A stretch of DNA of 64,000 nucleotides from Flavobacterium tyrosinilyticum (GCF_023656565.1 NZ_JAMOKG010000001.1:1257383-1321382), one strand, 5' to 3'. Numbered from the stretch's first letter, positions 51,379 through 61,446 are shown. Notes: generated by a model from the letters alone, not told the origin. Numbers and translations are program-made.

Positions 51379-52731
51379 TTATCCTTTTAAAATTTTACTT
51401 TTCTCAGCATCAAATTCTTCCGAAGTTAAAATGCCAGCATCTAAAAGTTCTTTTAAGTCTAATAGGGCTTTTTTCTTGGCTTCCATCGAATTTGAAGTGT
51501 CTGCTTTTGGAGCTTCGGTCTGCGGTGCAGTGTTTATTGGATTTACAGTAGTTCCAGAAGGAGCATATTTCAAAATCAATTCTGTAATTTCATTGAAACC
51601 TTTTACATTCGAATAGTCAATTGCTTTTTGCTCTTTTACATTGACGATTGAAGCATCGGCTTTATTGTCTAATAGATATTTTACAACATCTTTCTTTCCG
51701 TTTGCAGCGCTATAGTGAAGGGGTGTATTTCCGGATTCGTCTTGAATATTGATATTTGCTCCAGCTTCAATTAGTAGTTTTACCATACTCAGATTGCCTT
51801 TTTTGGTTGCAACATGTAAAAGACTTTCTCCTCCGTAAGTATAAGAATTATTTAGGGTGAAACTAGATTCGTTAGAAATATTGGTTGCGCTGACAATCCA
51901 ATCGAGATAATCATTCATTGAAGAAGTATCATTGGCAACTGGTTTGCTGTAATTCACATCGACACCATTTTCTAAAAACAAAGCTACGATTTCCTTTTGA
52001 TTATTCGCGCAAGCGTACCAAATAGGAGAATGTCCATTGTTACTTGAAGTGAATACATCTGAACCTCTTTCAATCAATAATTTAGCTAACATTCTATTGG
52101 TTTCGTAGCATGCAATTAAAAGCGCATTTTCCCCAGAATGATTCGTATGATTGATAGCCGCGCCGTTGTCCAAGAGTAACGTTACCATTGGCAATGACTT
52201 GGTATAACATGCGTAAAGTAATGGCGTATTACCTTGTTTATCGGTCGCATTAATGTCGGCACCTTTATCTAAAAGCAATTGGATAATTTCACGGTTTAGT
52301 TTTGCAGAAGCCAATAACAGCGGAGTTTCTCCATTGTTATTCAGTAAATTAACATCAATTCCTGCTTCAAGCAACTTTGTTGCAATTTCTACTTGAGCCG
52401 TCTGTACAGTCAAGTGTAACAGGCTGTTACCGTTTTTATCGTTGATTTCGATTTTGGCGCCATTCTCCAACAAAAATAAAGCGGTCTGTTTTTGCTTTTG
52501 CAGACAAGCAAAGAACAAAGGTGTTTCTCCCGCGTGATCTTCATAATCGATATCGGCTCCATCTTCAACTAATAGTTTTACAATATCCAGATACCCTCTG
52601 TGTGCGGCATAATGCAAGGCTGTTCTTCCTCTTTCGTCGGTATATTTTACATCTACTTCTTTATTTTGAAGCAGTAATTCAGCTATTTTTCGGTTGCCGT
52701 TTTCACAGGCAATTATAAATGACATTGACAT
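51379..52731 (-). CDS. Ankyrin repeat protein with a C-terminal SHOCT domain
   Basis: 450 residues. About eleven ankyrin repeats in two blocks, residues 1-265 and 300-390 (GRTALHYAAHRGYLDIVKLL, GETPLLLASAKLNREIIQLL, GNTPLHYSAANGKKDVVKYL), with a 35-residue break. After a linker, residues 423-450 (LLDLKELLDAGILTSEEFDA) are a SHOCT element, a short helical hairpin common in oligomeric proteins. Cytoplasmic. Confidence 0.93.
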   Translation of the reverse strand: MSMSFIIACENGNRKIAELLLQNKEVDVKYTDERGRTALHYAAHRGYLDIVKLLVEDGADIDYEDHAGETPLFFACLQKQKQTALFLLENGAKIEINDKNGNSLLHLTVQTAQVEIATKLLEAGIDVNLLNNNGETPLLLASAKLNREIIQLLLDKGADINATDKQGNTPLLYACYTKSLPMVTLLLDNGAAINHTNHSGENALLIACYETNRMLAKLLIERGSDVFTSSNNGHSPIWYACANNQKEIVALFLENGVDVNYSKPVANDTSSMNDYLDWIVSATNISNESSFTLNNSYTYGGESLLHVATKKGNLSMVKLLIEAGANINIQDESGNTPLHYSAANGKKDVVKYLLDNKADASIVNVKEQKAIDYSNVKGFNEITELILKYAPSGTTVNPINTAPQTEAPKADTSNSMEAKKKALLDLKELLDAGILTSEEFDAEKSKILKG

Positions 52732-52751
52732 AGAATCGTGATTTTATAAAT

Positions 52752-53933
52752 TTAGGTTTTCATTAAAAGCTCAACAGTTTTAACTTTCAAATTGTCTGTA
52801 GAAGCAAGCGCAAGAGCAGTTTCGTCTTTATCGTTTGTAATCTCTTTGTCTGCACCATTCTCCAGAAGCAATTTTACTTTTCTGTAAATTTCTTTCGCCG
52901 CTTCGGGATCATAATTTACATTGTAGGCGCAGACTTTGTGCAAAATGGTATTGCCTTGATTGTCTTGTTCGTTAACGTCAATTGCACCACTGTCTAATGC
53001 CGATTTTAAAATACCCGATTTTTTCTCAGCAATATAATCGATGCCTGATTTCGGATTTCCGTAATATTGGGCACAGTGATTTAAGTCGGCACCATCAGAT
53101 AATAATCTTTGTAAAGAATTGAGATCATTCTCCGAATCAGACATCATTCGGATAAACTCAGTCAGTAAAGTTCTTCCGTCTTTGTTGATGCTGTTGAAAT
53201 CTGCTGAAGAGGATTCGGCTAAAAGCTCGTACATCGGAATAGAAAACTGCTCGCCAACCGCGTAATAAAAAGAACTGTTTTCCTGATTGTCTTTTTCATT
53301 CGGATCTGCTCCATTTTCTAATAAGGTCGGAATGTATTCTTTTTTGTTTCTTTTTACAGCGTACATCAGCGGTGTTGTACCCACTACATTTTTCTCGTTG
53401 ATGTCGACTCCGTTTTCGAGAAGTATTTTAATATATTCTTTGCCTTTTTCGGCATTTAAAGAATAATTGTTTACGATTTTATGAATTAGATTTTCTTGAG
53501 CGTTGTTTTGGTATTGCGCATTGCATCCAAAATCTTCTATCAAGCTTTTAATGACTTCTGGAACGGCTTCTTTTTCTATAAAATAACCCAATAAAGTCTG
53601 ATCGCTGATTTCGTCATTAATATTGTCGACTTTTGACATTATCTCTTTGAAGAAAGAAAGAGATTCTTCGTCATTTTTTATATTTCGAGAAAGCGGATTG
53701 AATATCGATTTGTCAAAACTGTCCAATTCGTAAATATCGGTTTCAATGAAGCCCGCTTTTATTAGTCGTTGGATGAAATCCATTTCTTTGGCTTCGATAA
53801 TTTTGGCCGCTATTTGAGAGAAATTGTTTTTAAGATACTGATCGTTAAAGTTTTCTCCGTTATTTAGGCATTCTCTGGCCTCGTCAAATTTTCCCTGGAA
53901 AAGGAAATTTTCAATCTGGTTTTGTGTTTGCAT
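52752..53933 (-). CDS. Ankyrin repeat protein
   Basis: 393 residues. An N-terminal helical part of about 150 residues, then four or five ankyrin units (YIKILLENGVDINEKNVVGT, TPLMYAVKRNKKEYIPTLLE, QENSSFYYAVGEQ and GNTILHKVCAYNVNYD). It is the first gene of the six-gene minus-strand operon; the 275-nt gap upstream holds AT-rich DNA with two AATAGACAGAA-type words. Confidence 0.88.
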   Translation of the reverse strand: MQTQNQIENFLFQGKFDEARECLNNGENFNDQYLKNNFSQIAAKIIEAKEMDFIQRLIKAGFIETDIYELDSFDKSIFNPLSRNIKNDEESLSFFKEIMSKVDNINDEISDQTLLGYFIEKEAVPEVIKSLIEDFGCNAQYQNNAQENLIHKIVNNYSLNAEKGKEYIKILLENGVDINEKNVVGTTPLMYAVKRNKKEYIPTLLENGADPNEKDNQENSSFYYAVGEQFSIPMYELLAESSSADFNSINKDGRTLLTEFIRMMSDSENDLNSLQRLLSDGADLNHCAQYYGNPKSGIDYIAEKKSGILKSALDSGAIDVNEQDNQGNTILHKVCAYNVNYDPEAAKEIYRKVKLLLENGADKEITNDKDETALALASTDNLKVKTVELLMKT

Positions 53934-54154
53934 TGGAAATATATTTAAAAATGATTATAAGTTTTACTCGCAATTTTGGCTTGTAATTAGTGGCCTCACA
54001 AACATTGCTGTAAGATAAAACATAAAAATGAGAAATATATTTCAGGATAAAAATTAAAAATGGCTTTTTATGGCATAAAATAGACAGAATAGATATTTTA
54101 AGGTTTTTTTTGGTCTGATTTTTTTTAAAAATAGACAGAAAGTATATTTAAGAG

Positions 54155-54191
54155 AAAACCCTATTTTGCAATTGAAGCAAAATAGGGTTTT
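54155..54191. terminator. Intrinsic terminator
   Basis: A perfect 15-bp stem AAAACCCTATTTTGC / GCAAAATAGGGTTTT around a 7-nt loop, ending in a T run. It lies just after the 54209 gene in its direction (minus). Confidence 0.88.
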
Positions 54192-54208
54192 TTATTTGTG
54201 GAGATTTA

Positions 54209-55045
54209 TCAGTCAATACATCCCAACTTTTTGCAAGCATACAAAAAATCCTGTCGAAATGCAGTTGCATTGAATGCATCAAGTTTTTTCTGCTTATCGA
54301 CTAAAACTTGAGTTGATTCATATAATAACTCAAATACATATGAGCAAATTGATTCTTCAGATGAAAGCTTTCTTAGTTTTTCAAAATCTGGTTTAACACT
54401 ATAATGGCCTACATTGTAGGTGTATAATTCGGTATGAGATTCTGGATTATCAACTCTTTTTTGAAAACGAAAAGGCCAAGAATCCCTACTTTTTAAATGA
54501 CTTTCAACTAATTCTAAATCTATCCAAAGATGTTCTAAAATTCCTCCATAATCTTTGTGTAATTCCTTTTCAAGATTAGAGAAATGATCTTCAATGGCAT
54601 CAGCAACTTTCTTGGTGCTTGAATCCAAAATGTTTGCGTGAAATGCTACCTTTAGAGGTGTTCCATCAGTTCTTAAACGGCTTTTAGGAAAATCTCTAAT
54701 TATTCCACTACTAAAGACTCCGTAGGTGGTAAAATGGATAATTTTTGTGCATGAAGTATTCATTACACCAATTTCTTTTTTGTGCAAAATTTTACCGATT
54801 TCTTCGACAACAATTGATTTTGAAACCAATGAACTTTTATTTGATGAAATAAAAAGATAAACTTCATCTTCTTCAAAAGTGTCATTTATTGATTCTTTAA
54901 CTATTTTGGAATTAAAATCTTGATTAATTCCACAATAGACCCATTTTACTTCGCCATCGTTTTGAGCCAATTCGCCATTATCATTCAACCAGTTTGCCTT
55001 GAAAAATTTGCTGTGATATAATCTGAATAATTGTTTTGAGTCCAT
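54209..55045 (-). CDS. Hypothetical protein, possible immunity-type
   Basis: 278 residues, AT-rich, no signal or membrane segment. YLFISSNKSSLVSKSIVVEE, TKIIHFTTYGVFSSG and a helical C-terminus. No family recognised. It is next to the SUKH-like gene with a family A repeat between, which is the same arrangement as at 4-8 kb. Confidence 0.72.
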   Translation of the reverse strand: MDSKQLFRLYHSKFFKANWLNDNGELAQNDGEVKWVYCGINQDFNSKIVKESINDTFEEDEVYLFISSNKSSLVSKSIVVEEIGKILHKKEIGVMNTSCTKIIHFTTYGVFSSGIIRDFPKSRLRTDGTPLKVAFHANILDSSTKKVADAIEDHFSNLEKELHKDYGGILEHLWIDLELVESHLKSRDSWPFRFQKRVDNPESHTELYTYNVGHYSVKPDFEKLRKLSSEESICSYVFELLYESTQVLVDKQKKLDAFNATAFRQDFLYACKKLGCID

Positions 55046-55095
55046 TTTAATTAAAATTTATTTTTTTGGATTTCCCCGATCGCGTATCTCAGCAA

Positions 55096-55242
55096 CGATA
55101 GCGCGGATTTGCAATCCGTGCCCGCAAAGATTGGTTTATTCTCTTTGTGAATATAAAAAGTACATTAATTCGTGTATCTTTTTTAATGATTTGTTTTGTG
55201 TCTTACTATTGCTGGCACGGATTGCAAATCCGCGCTATCGGG
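55096..55242. repeat. Repeat family A, copy A5
   Basis: Arms CGATAGCGCGGATTTGCAAT and ATTGCAAATCCGCGCTATCG are perfect complements; the loop is longer (about 85 nt) and its middle differs from the copies at 5431-7755. It is 48 kb from those copies and again lies between immunity-like genes. Confidence 0.92.
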
Positions 55243-55265
55243 GTTATCGAGGTTGAGCCAAGTAT

Positions 55266-56114
55266 TTAAATTTCTTCCACTCTTATTTTTGCGTCTAAAA
55301 AAGTAAGATAATTTATTAATTCTTTTTTATTATCGCCATATCCCTCAGTTAAAAAAAAAGGAGTGTTTTCTAATTCTTTAATTATTTCATTGAAAGACAA
55401 TCCGGTTTCTTTTTTTATAGCTACTATTACTTTAGAACGGTTTTTGCCCACGTCATCTAAATAGATATATTTCTTTTTAAAGTTATCAAATTTTGGTAGT
55501 GAATTAAAAGTTTTGTTAGCCTTTGCAATAGGGAGAAATTCCTTAATATTTTGAATTTCTTGTTCAGTTAGTTTAACTTTCCACTCATTTTCCAAAGAAT
55601 CATAATATTCGGATTTATATTTACCATTGTGATAATATTCATCATTGTGCTTACTAAGCCAAACACCTAGAAAATAATCGAATTTTTCAAGTGAATCTAC
55701 TAATAATTGTGGAGAAAAATCTCCGCCCACATAATCATAATAGATTGGTGTTTTAGGTTTAGCTATATCTGCGATTATTGGATTGCCATTAATAGTTGAA
55801 ATAATAATCCAATTGCGTTGCCATTGCATTTCTACAAGATCTTCCCAATTTGCATTGTTTTTAATATATCGAAAACCCTCAAGAGCAACATTTAAGTTAT
55901 TAGATGCAATTATATCAAAATCATTAGTCCAAAAAAATGTAATGTTTTCATCTTGTGGTAAATCTATATACCATTGTGTCAAATCTTGATTTAAAGTTGG
56001 AATTTGAAAGTTTTCCAAAAGTTCCTTTTTAGTTTTTTCGGAAACTTCATAAGATTTAATTTTCTCTTGATTGTTTTTAATAGAATTTGCTAAATAATTC
56101 ATATTTCTATCCAA
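55266..56114 (-). CDS. SUKH-like protein with an L7/L12-like C-terminal domain
   Basis: 282 residues. Residues about 75-175 fit a SUKH immunity domain (WIIISTINGNPIIADIAK, YYDYVGGDFSPQLLVDSLEK, FDYFLGVWL). Residues about 213-282 resemble the C-terminal domain of ribosomal protein L7/L12: KYIYLDDVGKNRSKVIVAIK, ETGLSFNEIIKELENTPFFL and LINYLTFLDAKIRVEEI keep the VGxxKxxVIxxI.ExTGLxxxEx pattern. The frame and length look intact. Function is inferred only from the SUKH part. Confidence 0.72.
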   Translation of the reverse strand: MDRNMNYLANSIKNNQEKIKSYEVSEKTKKELLENFQIPTLNQDLTQWYIDLPQDENITFFWTNDFDIIASNNLNVALEGFRYIKNNANWEDLVEMQWQRNWIIISTINGNPIIADIAKPKTPIYYDYVGGDFSPQLLVDSLEKFDYFLGVWLSKHNDEYYHNGKYKSEYYDSLENEWKVKLTEQEIQNIKEFLPIAKANKTFNSLPKFDNFKKKYIYLDDVGKNRSKVIVAIKKETGLSFNEIIKELENTPFFLTEGYGDNKKELINYLTFLDAKIRVEEI

Positions 56115-56392
56115 TTTTTGGTTTTAAAAAATTACCCACAAAATTAATTTTGAAAAGAATTGAGAACGTCCCTAATAAGCCATAAAACAAACAGAATAAG
56201 TCTTTTATTTAGAGAAGAATAAAATGTTTTTATCAGTGAATTTTAAAACTATTATTTTTAAAAACCGAGTCAAATTTTATTTAACAACCCTTTAGAACTA
56301 ATCTATAAATAGCCAAATAAAAAAAATACTATCTTTACCGATCAAACGTTTATGAACTTAAGCTGCATTCTGGCAGCACTACATATATAATT

Positions 56393-57799
56393 ATGGCATG
56401 TACAAGTTGTTCAACCTCAGATGGTGGCGCACCAAAAGGTTGTAAAAATAATGGGACTTGCGGCACCGATAGCTGCAATAAATTGACGGTTTTTGACTGG
56501 CTTTCGAACATGAGTCCGTCTAATGGAGAGGCGATTTTTGATTGTGTTGAGGTTCGTTTTAAAAACGGACGTAAGGAATTTTTTAGAAATTCGGAGAAAT
56601 TAACTTTAAGTATTGGCGATATTGTAGCAACTGTTGCTTCGCCAGGACATGATATTGGAATTGTGACTCTTACAGGAGAATTGGTTAAGATTCAAATGAA
56701 GAAAAAAGGAGTGAATTACGAAAGTAATGAGGTTCCAAAAATTTACAGAAAAGCATCTCAAAAAGACATCGATATTTGGTCTGTAGCGCGTGATCGTGAG
56801 GAACCAATGAAAGTTCGTGCTCGTGAATTGGCAATTCAGCACAAACTGGAAATGAAAATTTCGGATATTGAATTTCAAGGTGACGGATCTAAAGCAACAT
56901 TTTACTACACAGCAAACGATCGTGTCGATTTTAGAATGCTGATTAAAGATTTTGCTAAAGAATTCAGCACTAGAGTAGAGATGAAACAAGTTGGTTTCCG
57001 TCAGGAAGCGGCTCGTTTAGGAGGAGTTGGATCTTGTGGACGCGAACTTTGCTGTTCGACTTGGCTAACCGATTTTAGAAGTGTAAATACATCAGCAGCT
57101 CGTTATCAGCAATTATCTTTGAATCCGCAGAAATTAGCAGGGCAATGTGGTAAATTAAAATGCTGTTTGAACTATGAGTTAGACACTTACATGGACGCAT
57201 TAAAAGATTTTCCGGATTACGATACCAAACTAATCACAGAAAAAGGAGATGCTGTTTGCCAAAAACAGGATATTTTTAAAGGATTAATGTGGTTTGCTTA
57301 TACAAACAACTTCGCAAACTGGCATGTTTTAAAAATTGATCAGGTAAAAGAAATCATTGCAGAAAATAAACAGAAAAATAAAGTTTCTTCTTTAGAAGAT
57401 TTTGCTGTTGAAGTAGTTGCAGAACCAGAAAAAGATTTCAATAATGCAATGGGTCAAGAAAGTTTAACCCGTTTTGACCAGCCAAAAAGAAAGAAAAAAC
57501 CAAATCGCAAGCGCAAGCAAAATGCAGAGGCGGCTATCGTTGCAACTCCAGCAAAACCACAGCAGGAGAAAAATACAAACCACGCTAAACCAGCAGGAAA
57601 TAGCAATCCGAACAATGGTAATGCAAACAATGGCAATGGAAATAAGCCAAATAATCAGAATAATCCAAATAAGCAAAATCATAAGAAAAAGCATAATTCG
57701 AATAAGAACAATCCGAATAAGCCAAATTCTAATGAAAACAAACCTGCTGCTGAACCTAGAAAACCAATAACGAATACTAAAAATGAGAATAAAAAATAG
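56393..57799 (+). CDS. ricT: RicT-family PSP1-domain protein
   Basis: 468 residues. A Cys-rich start (ACTSCSTSDGG, CKNNGTCGTDSCNK), then the PSP1 core DREEPMKVRARELAIQHKLE, DRVDFRMLIKDFAKEFSTRV, with GGVGSCGRELCCSTWL and LAGQCGKLKCCLNYEL holding the cysteines that bind Fe-S in RicT (YaaT). The last 100 residues are a basic, Asn/Lys/Gln-rich low-complexity tail. gldH overlaps its end by 17 nt. In Bacillus, RicT acts with RicA and RicF; those are not seen here. Confidence 0.92.
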   Translation: MACTSCSTSDGGAPKGCKNNGTCGTDSCNKLTVFDWLSNMSPSNGEAIFDCVEVRFKNGRKEFFRNSEKLTLSIGDIVATVASPGHDIGIVTLTGELVKIQMKKKGVNYESNEVPKIYRKASQKDIDIWSVARDREEPMKVRARELAIQHKLEMKISDIEFQGDGSKATFYYTANDRVDFRMLIKDFAKEFSTRVEMKQVGFRQEAARLGGVGSCGRELCCSTWLTDFRSVNTSAARYQQLSLNPQKLAGQCGKLKCCLNYELDTYMDALKDFPDYDTKLITEKGDAVCQKQDIFKGLMWFAYTNNFANWHVLKIDQVKEIIAENKQKNKVSSLEDFAVEVVAEPEKDFNNAMGQESLTRFDQPKRKKKPNRKRKQNAEAAIVATPAKPQQEKNTNHAKPAGNSNPNNGNANNGNGNKPNNQNNPNKQNHKKKHNSNKNNPNKPNSNENKPAAEPRKPITNTKNENKK

Positions 57800-58262
57800 C
57801 GGAATTCTTCTTTTGGTAGCCATACTTCTTTTTTCTTGTGATAAAAAAAGAGTATTTGATCAGTATAAATCTGTTGGAAGTGCTTGGCACAAAGACAGTA
57901 TTGTGAGCTTTGATCTGCCAGTTTTAGATTCTACGAAAAAGTTCAACCTCTTTGTAAACATAAGAGACAATAACAATTATCCGTTTAATAATTTGTTTTT
58001 GATTGTAGCTTTAGAAACTCCAAGCGGTTTTACAAAAGTGGATACATTAGAATACCAAATGGCAGAGCCAGATGGAACATTGTTAGGAAATGGATTTTCT
58101 GACATAAAAGAAAGTAAGCTTTATTACAAAGAAGATGTGAAGTTTACAGGAAAGTACAAAGTTCACATCAAACAAGCGGTTAGACAATCGGGTAAAATTC
58201 CAGGTGTTGAAGCTTTGCAAGGAATTACAGACGTTGGTTTTAGAATAGAACAAAAAGATTAG
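57783..58262 (+). CDS. gldH: Gliding motility lipoprotein GldH
   Basis: 159 residues. Lipobox LLVAILLFSCDKKR, then YKSVGSAWHKDSIVSFDLPV and the C-terminal GKIPGVEALQGITDVGFRIE, which are recognisable GldH landmarks. GldH is needed for gliding in F. johnsoniae. The upstream ricT and downstream pbp1A are its usual neighbours. It overlaps ricT by 17 nt in another frame. Confidence 0.92.
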   Translation: MRIKNSGILLLVAILLFSCDKKRVFDQYKSVGSAWHKDSIVSFDLPVLDSTKKFNLFVNIRDNNNYPFNNLFLIVALETPSGFTKVDTLEYQMAEPDGTLLGNGFSDIKESKLYYKEDVKFTGKYKVHIKQAVRQSGKIPGVEALQGITDVGFRIEQKD

Positions 58263-58272
58263 ATAAATAGTT

Positions 58273-60579
58273 ATGGCTGCTAAAAAAAACAATCAATCCA
58301 AAAACGTTAAGGATATTAATTATTATAAAAAGAAATTTTGGCGGGTTTTTGCCTACTCTTTACTAGGAGTTTTAGCCTTCTTCTTATTTGCTTCTTGGGG
58401 TTTGTTTGGATCTATGCCTTCATTTGAAGATTTAGAAAATCCAGATTCAAACCTTGCTACCGAAATTATCTCTTCTGATGGAGTGGTACTTGGTAAATAT
58501 TTCAAGACCAATAGATCGCAACTTAAATATTCTGATTTGCCTAAAAATTTAGTTGAAGCACTTGTTGCAACTGAAGATGCACGTTTTTATGACCACTCGG
58601 GAATTGATGGGCGCGGAACTTTAAGAGCTGTTTTTAGTTTAGGAACAAATGGTGGAGCGAGTACATTGACACAACAGCTTGCAAAACAGTTGTTTCACGG
58701 TGAAGGATCGAAATTTTTACCTTTTAGAATTGTACAAAAAATAAAAGAATGGATTATTGCCATTCGTCTGGAAAGACAATATACAAAGAACGAAATCTTA
58801 GCGATGTATTGCAATGTTTATGATTTCGGAAATTATTCTGTTGGAGTAAGTTCTGCCGCTCAGACTTATTTCTCAAAAGAGCCAAAAGACTTGACAGTTG
58901 ACGAATCGGCTATTTTGGTCGGAATGTTCAAAAATTCAGGTTTGTACAATCCGGTAAGAAATCCGCAGGGCGTAAAAAACCGTCGTAATGTGGTTTTGTC
59001 GCAAATGGCAAAAGCAAAAATGATTTCGGAAGCTGAAAAAGAAAGACTTCAAGCACTTCCAATTACGCTAAAATTTAAATTGGAAAGCCACCGTGAAGGT
59101 ATCGCTACTTATTTTAGAGAATATCTTCGTGATTACATGAAAAAATGGGTTGCTGAAAACAAAAAACCTGATGGATCTGATTACGATATTTACAAAGACG
59201 GTCTTAAAATTTACACTACGATAGATTCGAGAATGCAGACTTATGCTGAAGAAGCTGTTGCGGCACACATGCAAAATCTTCAACAGCAGTTTTTTATTGA
59301 TCAGAAAAACAATAAAAATGCTCCTTTCGTAAATATTACACAAGCTGAGACAGACAGGATCATGATGCAGGCAATGAAAAATTCTGTTCGTTGGGCTCAG
59401 ATGAAAGATATGGATAAAAGCGAAGACGATATCATTGCGTCATTCAAAGTAAAAACTAAAATGCGTGTCTTTACTTGGAAAGGCGAAAGAGATACCACTA
59501 TGACACCACTAGATTCTATTCGTTATTACAAACACTTTTTACAATCTGGTTTAATGTCTATGGAACCTCAAACAGGAGCAATTAAAGCTTGGGTTGGAGG
59601 AATCAATTATAAATATTTCCAATATGATCACGTTGGACAAGGAGCAAGACAGGTAGGTTCTACTTTCAAGCCTTTTGTTTATGCAACAGCAATCGAAGAA
59701 TTAAATATGTCGCCATGTGATTCTATTCTTGATGGACCTTTCATGATTCATAAAGGACGTCATCACGTAACAGAAGACTGGGAACCAAGAAACTCTGATT
59801 ACAGATACCGCGGAATGGTAACTTTAAAACAAGCTTTGGCGGCTTCTATTAATACAGTTTCTGCTAAATTAATTGATAGAACAAGTCCAGAAGCAGTTGT
59901 AGAATTGACTAAAAAATTAGGGGTAAAAACAGAAATTCCAGTTCAGCCTTCAATCGCATTAGGAGCGGTAGATATTACAGTTGAAGATATGGTTGCGGCG
60001 TATAGTACATTTGCAAACCAAGGAGTTTATGTAAAACCACAGTTTTTAAGCAGAATTGAAAACAAAAGTGGAGAGGTTATCTACGAACCAATTCCGGAAT
60101 CTCACGACGTTTTAAATAAAGATATCGCTTTTGCGGTAATCAAATTGCTTCAAGGGGTTACAGAAAGTGGTTCTGGTGTACGTTTACGTACGCAAGGCGG
60201 CGGAAGCGGTGATAATCGTTGGACAGGATATCCATACATGTTTACAAATCCAATTGCAGGTAAAACAGGTACAACGCAAAACCAGTCTGATGGTTGGTTT
60301 ATGGGAATGGTACCGAACTTGGTAACTGGAGTTTGGGTTGGATGTGAAGATCGTTCAGCACGTTTCAAAAGTTTGACTTACGGACAAGGAGCAACTGCAG
60401 CTTTGCCTGTTTGGGGGTATTACATGAAAAAGTGTTATACTGATAAAACCCTTCAGGTTTCTAAAGGCGAGTTTGAACGTCCCGCAAACCTTTCTATAAA
60501 AGTGGACTGTTATGCTAGACCAGTTATAGTGAAAGATACCACACAGACGGAACAAAATACAGATGAGTTCGAATTGTAA
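58273..60579 (+). CDS. Class A penicillin-binding protein (PBP1A type)
   Basis: 768 residues. Short cytoplasmic start, one membrane helix at about residues 20-45, then the glycosyltransferase domain with ATEDARFYDHSGIDGRGTLR and GASTLTQQLAKQL, and the transpeptidase with active serine in VGSTFKPFVYA (SxxK), SxN in SINTVSAKL and KTG in GKTGTTQNQSDGW. Polymerises and crosslinks peptidoglycan. Eleven nt after gldH. Confidence 0.96.
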   Translation: MAAKKNNQSKNVKDINYYKKKFWRVFAYSLLGVLAFFLFASWGLFGSMPSFEDLENPDSNLATEIISSDGVVLGKYFKTNRSQLKYSDLPKNLVEALVATEDARFYDHSGIDGRGTLRAVFSLGTNGGASTLTQQLAKQLFHGEGSKFLPFRIVQKIKEWIIAIRLERQYTKNEILAMYCNVYDFGNYSVGVSSAAQTYFSKEPKDLTVDESAILVGMFKNSGLYNPVRNPQGVKNRRNVVLSQMAKAKMISEAEKERLQALPITLKFKLESHREGIATYFREYLRDYMKKWVAENKKPDGSDYDIYKDGLKIYTTIDSRMQTYAEEAVAAHMQNLQQQFFIDQKNNKNAPFVNITQAETDRIMMQAMKNSVRWAQMKDMDKSEDDIIASFKVKTKMRVFTWKGERDTTMTPLDSIRYYKHFLQSGLMSMEPQTGAIKAWVGGINYKYFQYDHVGQGARQVGSTFKPFVYATAIEELNMSPCDSILDGPFMIHKGRHHVTEDWEPRNSDYRYRGMVTLKQALAASINTVSAKLIDRTSPEAVVELTKKLGVKTEIPVQPSIALGAVDITVEDMVAAYSTFANQGVYVKPQFLSRIENKSGEVIYEPIPESHDVLNKDIAFAVIKLLQGVTESGSGVRLRTQGGGSGDNRWTGYPYMFTNPIAGKTGTTQNQSDGWFMGMVPNLVTGVWVGCEDRSARFKSLTYGQGATAALPVWGYYMKKCYTDKTLQVSKGEFERPANLSIKVDCYARPVIVKDTTQTEQNTDEFEL

Positions 60580-60613
60580 CATTGTTGCAATAAATCTTAT
60601 CTAATTATACATC

Positions 60614-60658
60614 AATCCCTTTGCCAGTCTTCTAGAAGATTTGTAAAGGGATTTTTCT
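60614..60658 (+). terminator. Intrinsic terminator after pbp1A
   Basis: Outer stem AATCCCTTT / AAAGGGATT with an inner CTTCTAGAAG dyad, followed by a T run. Confidence 0.8.
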
Positions 60659-60744
60659 TTTCATTTTATTTTTACGAAATCGTTATAATTTCACCTAAAA
60701 ATCTTATTTTTATCAAAAATATTCAGCAATAAAGATAGTTTGTT

Positions 60745-61446
60745 ATGATAACAAAAAAAGTAAATAGCGTTCATGAAGCTATTGAAGGAATCGATAGCGG
60801 TATGACCATTATGTTTGGTGGTTTCGGATTATGTGGCATTCCTGAAAATACAATCGCAGCTTTGGTAAATACATCCATTTCAGATTTGACCTGTATTTCC
60901 AACAATGCTGGTGTAGGCGATTTTGGTTTGGGATTGTTGTTGCAGAAAAAGCAGATTAAAAAAATGATTTCTTCTTATGTGGGAGAAAACGCCGAATTCG
61001 AACGTCAGATGCTTTCGGGAGAATTGGAAGTTGAATTGACGCCTCAAGGAACTTTGGCAGAACGCTGTCGTGCGGCTCAGGCTGGAATTCCTGCTTTCTT
61101 TACACCAGCAGGTTACGGAACTGAAGTTGCAGAAGGAAAAGAAGCGCGCGAGTTTAATGGAAAAATGCATATTATGGAAGAAGCTTTCAAAGCCGATTTT
61201 TCTATTGTAAAAGCTTGGAAAGGCGATGAAGCCGGAAATCTGATTTTCAAAGGAACAGCTAGAAACTTCAACGCTTGTATGGCGGGTGCAGGAAAGATCA
61301 CAATTGCAGAAGTAGAAGAGTTGGTTCCTGTGGGTACATTAGATCCAAATCAAATTCATATTCCTGGAATTATGGTACAGCGCATCTTTCAAGGAGAAAA
61401 ATTTGAGAAGCGAATTGAACAACGCACAGTAAGAGCTAGAAATTAG
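60745..61446 (+). CDS. scoA: 3-oxoacid CoA-transferase, alpha subunit
   Basis: 233 residues. [18 protein letters not shown], then [47 protein letters not shown] and [20 protein letters not shown]. It moves CoA between succinyl-CoA and a 3-oxoacid such as acetoacetate together with the beta subunit 124 nt downstream. Confidence 0.95.
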   Translation: MITKKVNSVHEAIEGIDSGMTIMFGGFGLCGIPENTIAALVNTSISDLTCISNNAGVGDFGLGLLLQKKQIKKMISSYVGENAEFERQMLSGELEVELTPQGTLAERCRAAQAGIPAFFTPAGYGTEVAEGKEAREFNGKMHIMEEAFKADFSIVKAWKGDEAGNLIFKGTARNFNACMAGAGKITIAEVEELVPVGTLDPNQIHIPGIMVQRIFQGEKFEKRIEQRTVRARN

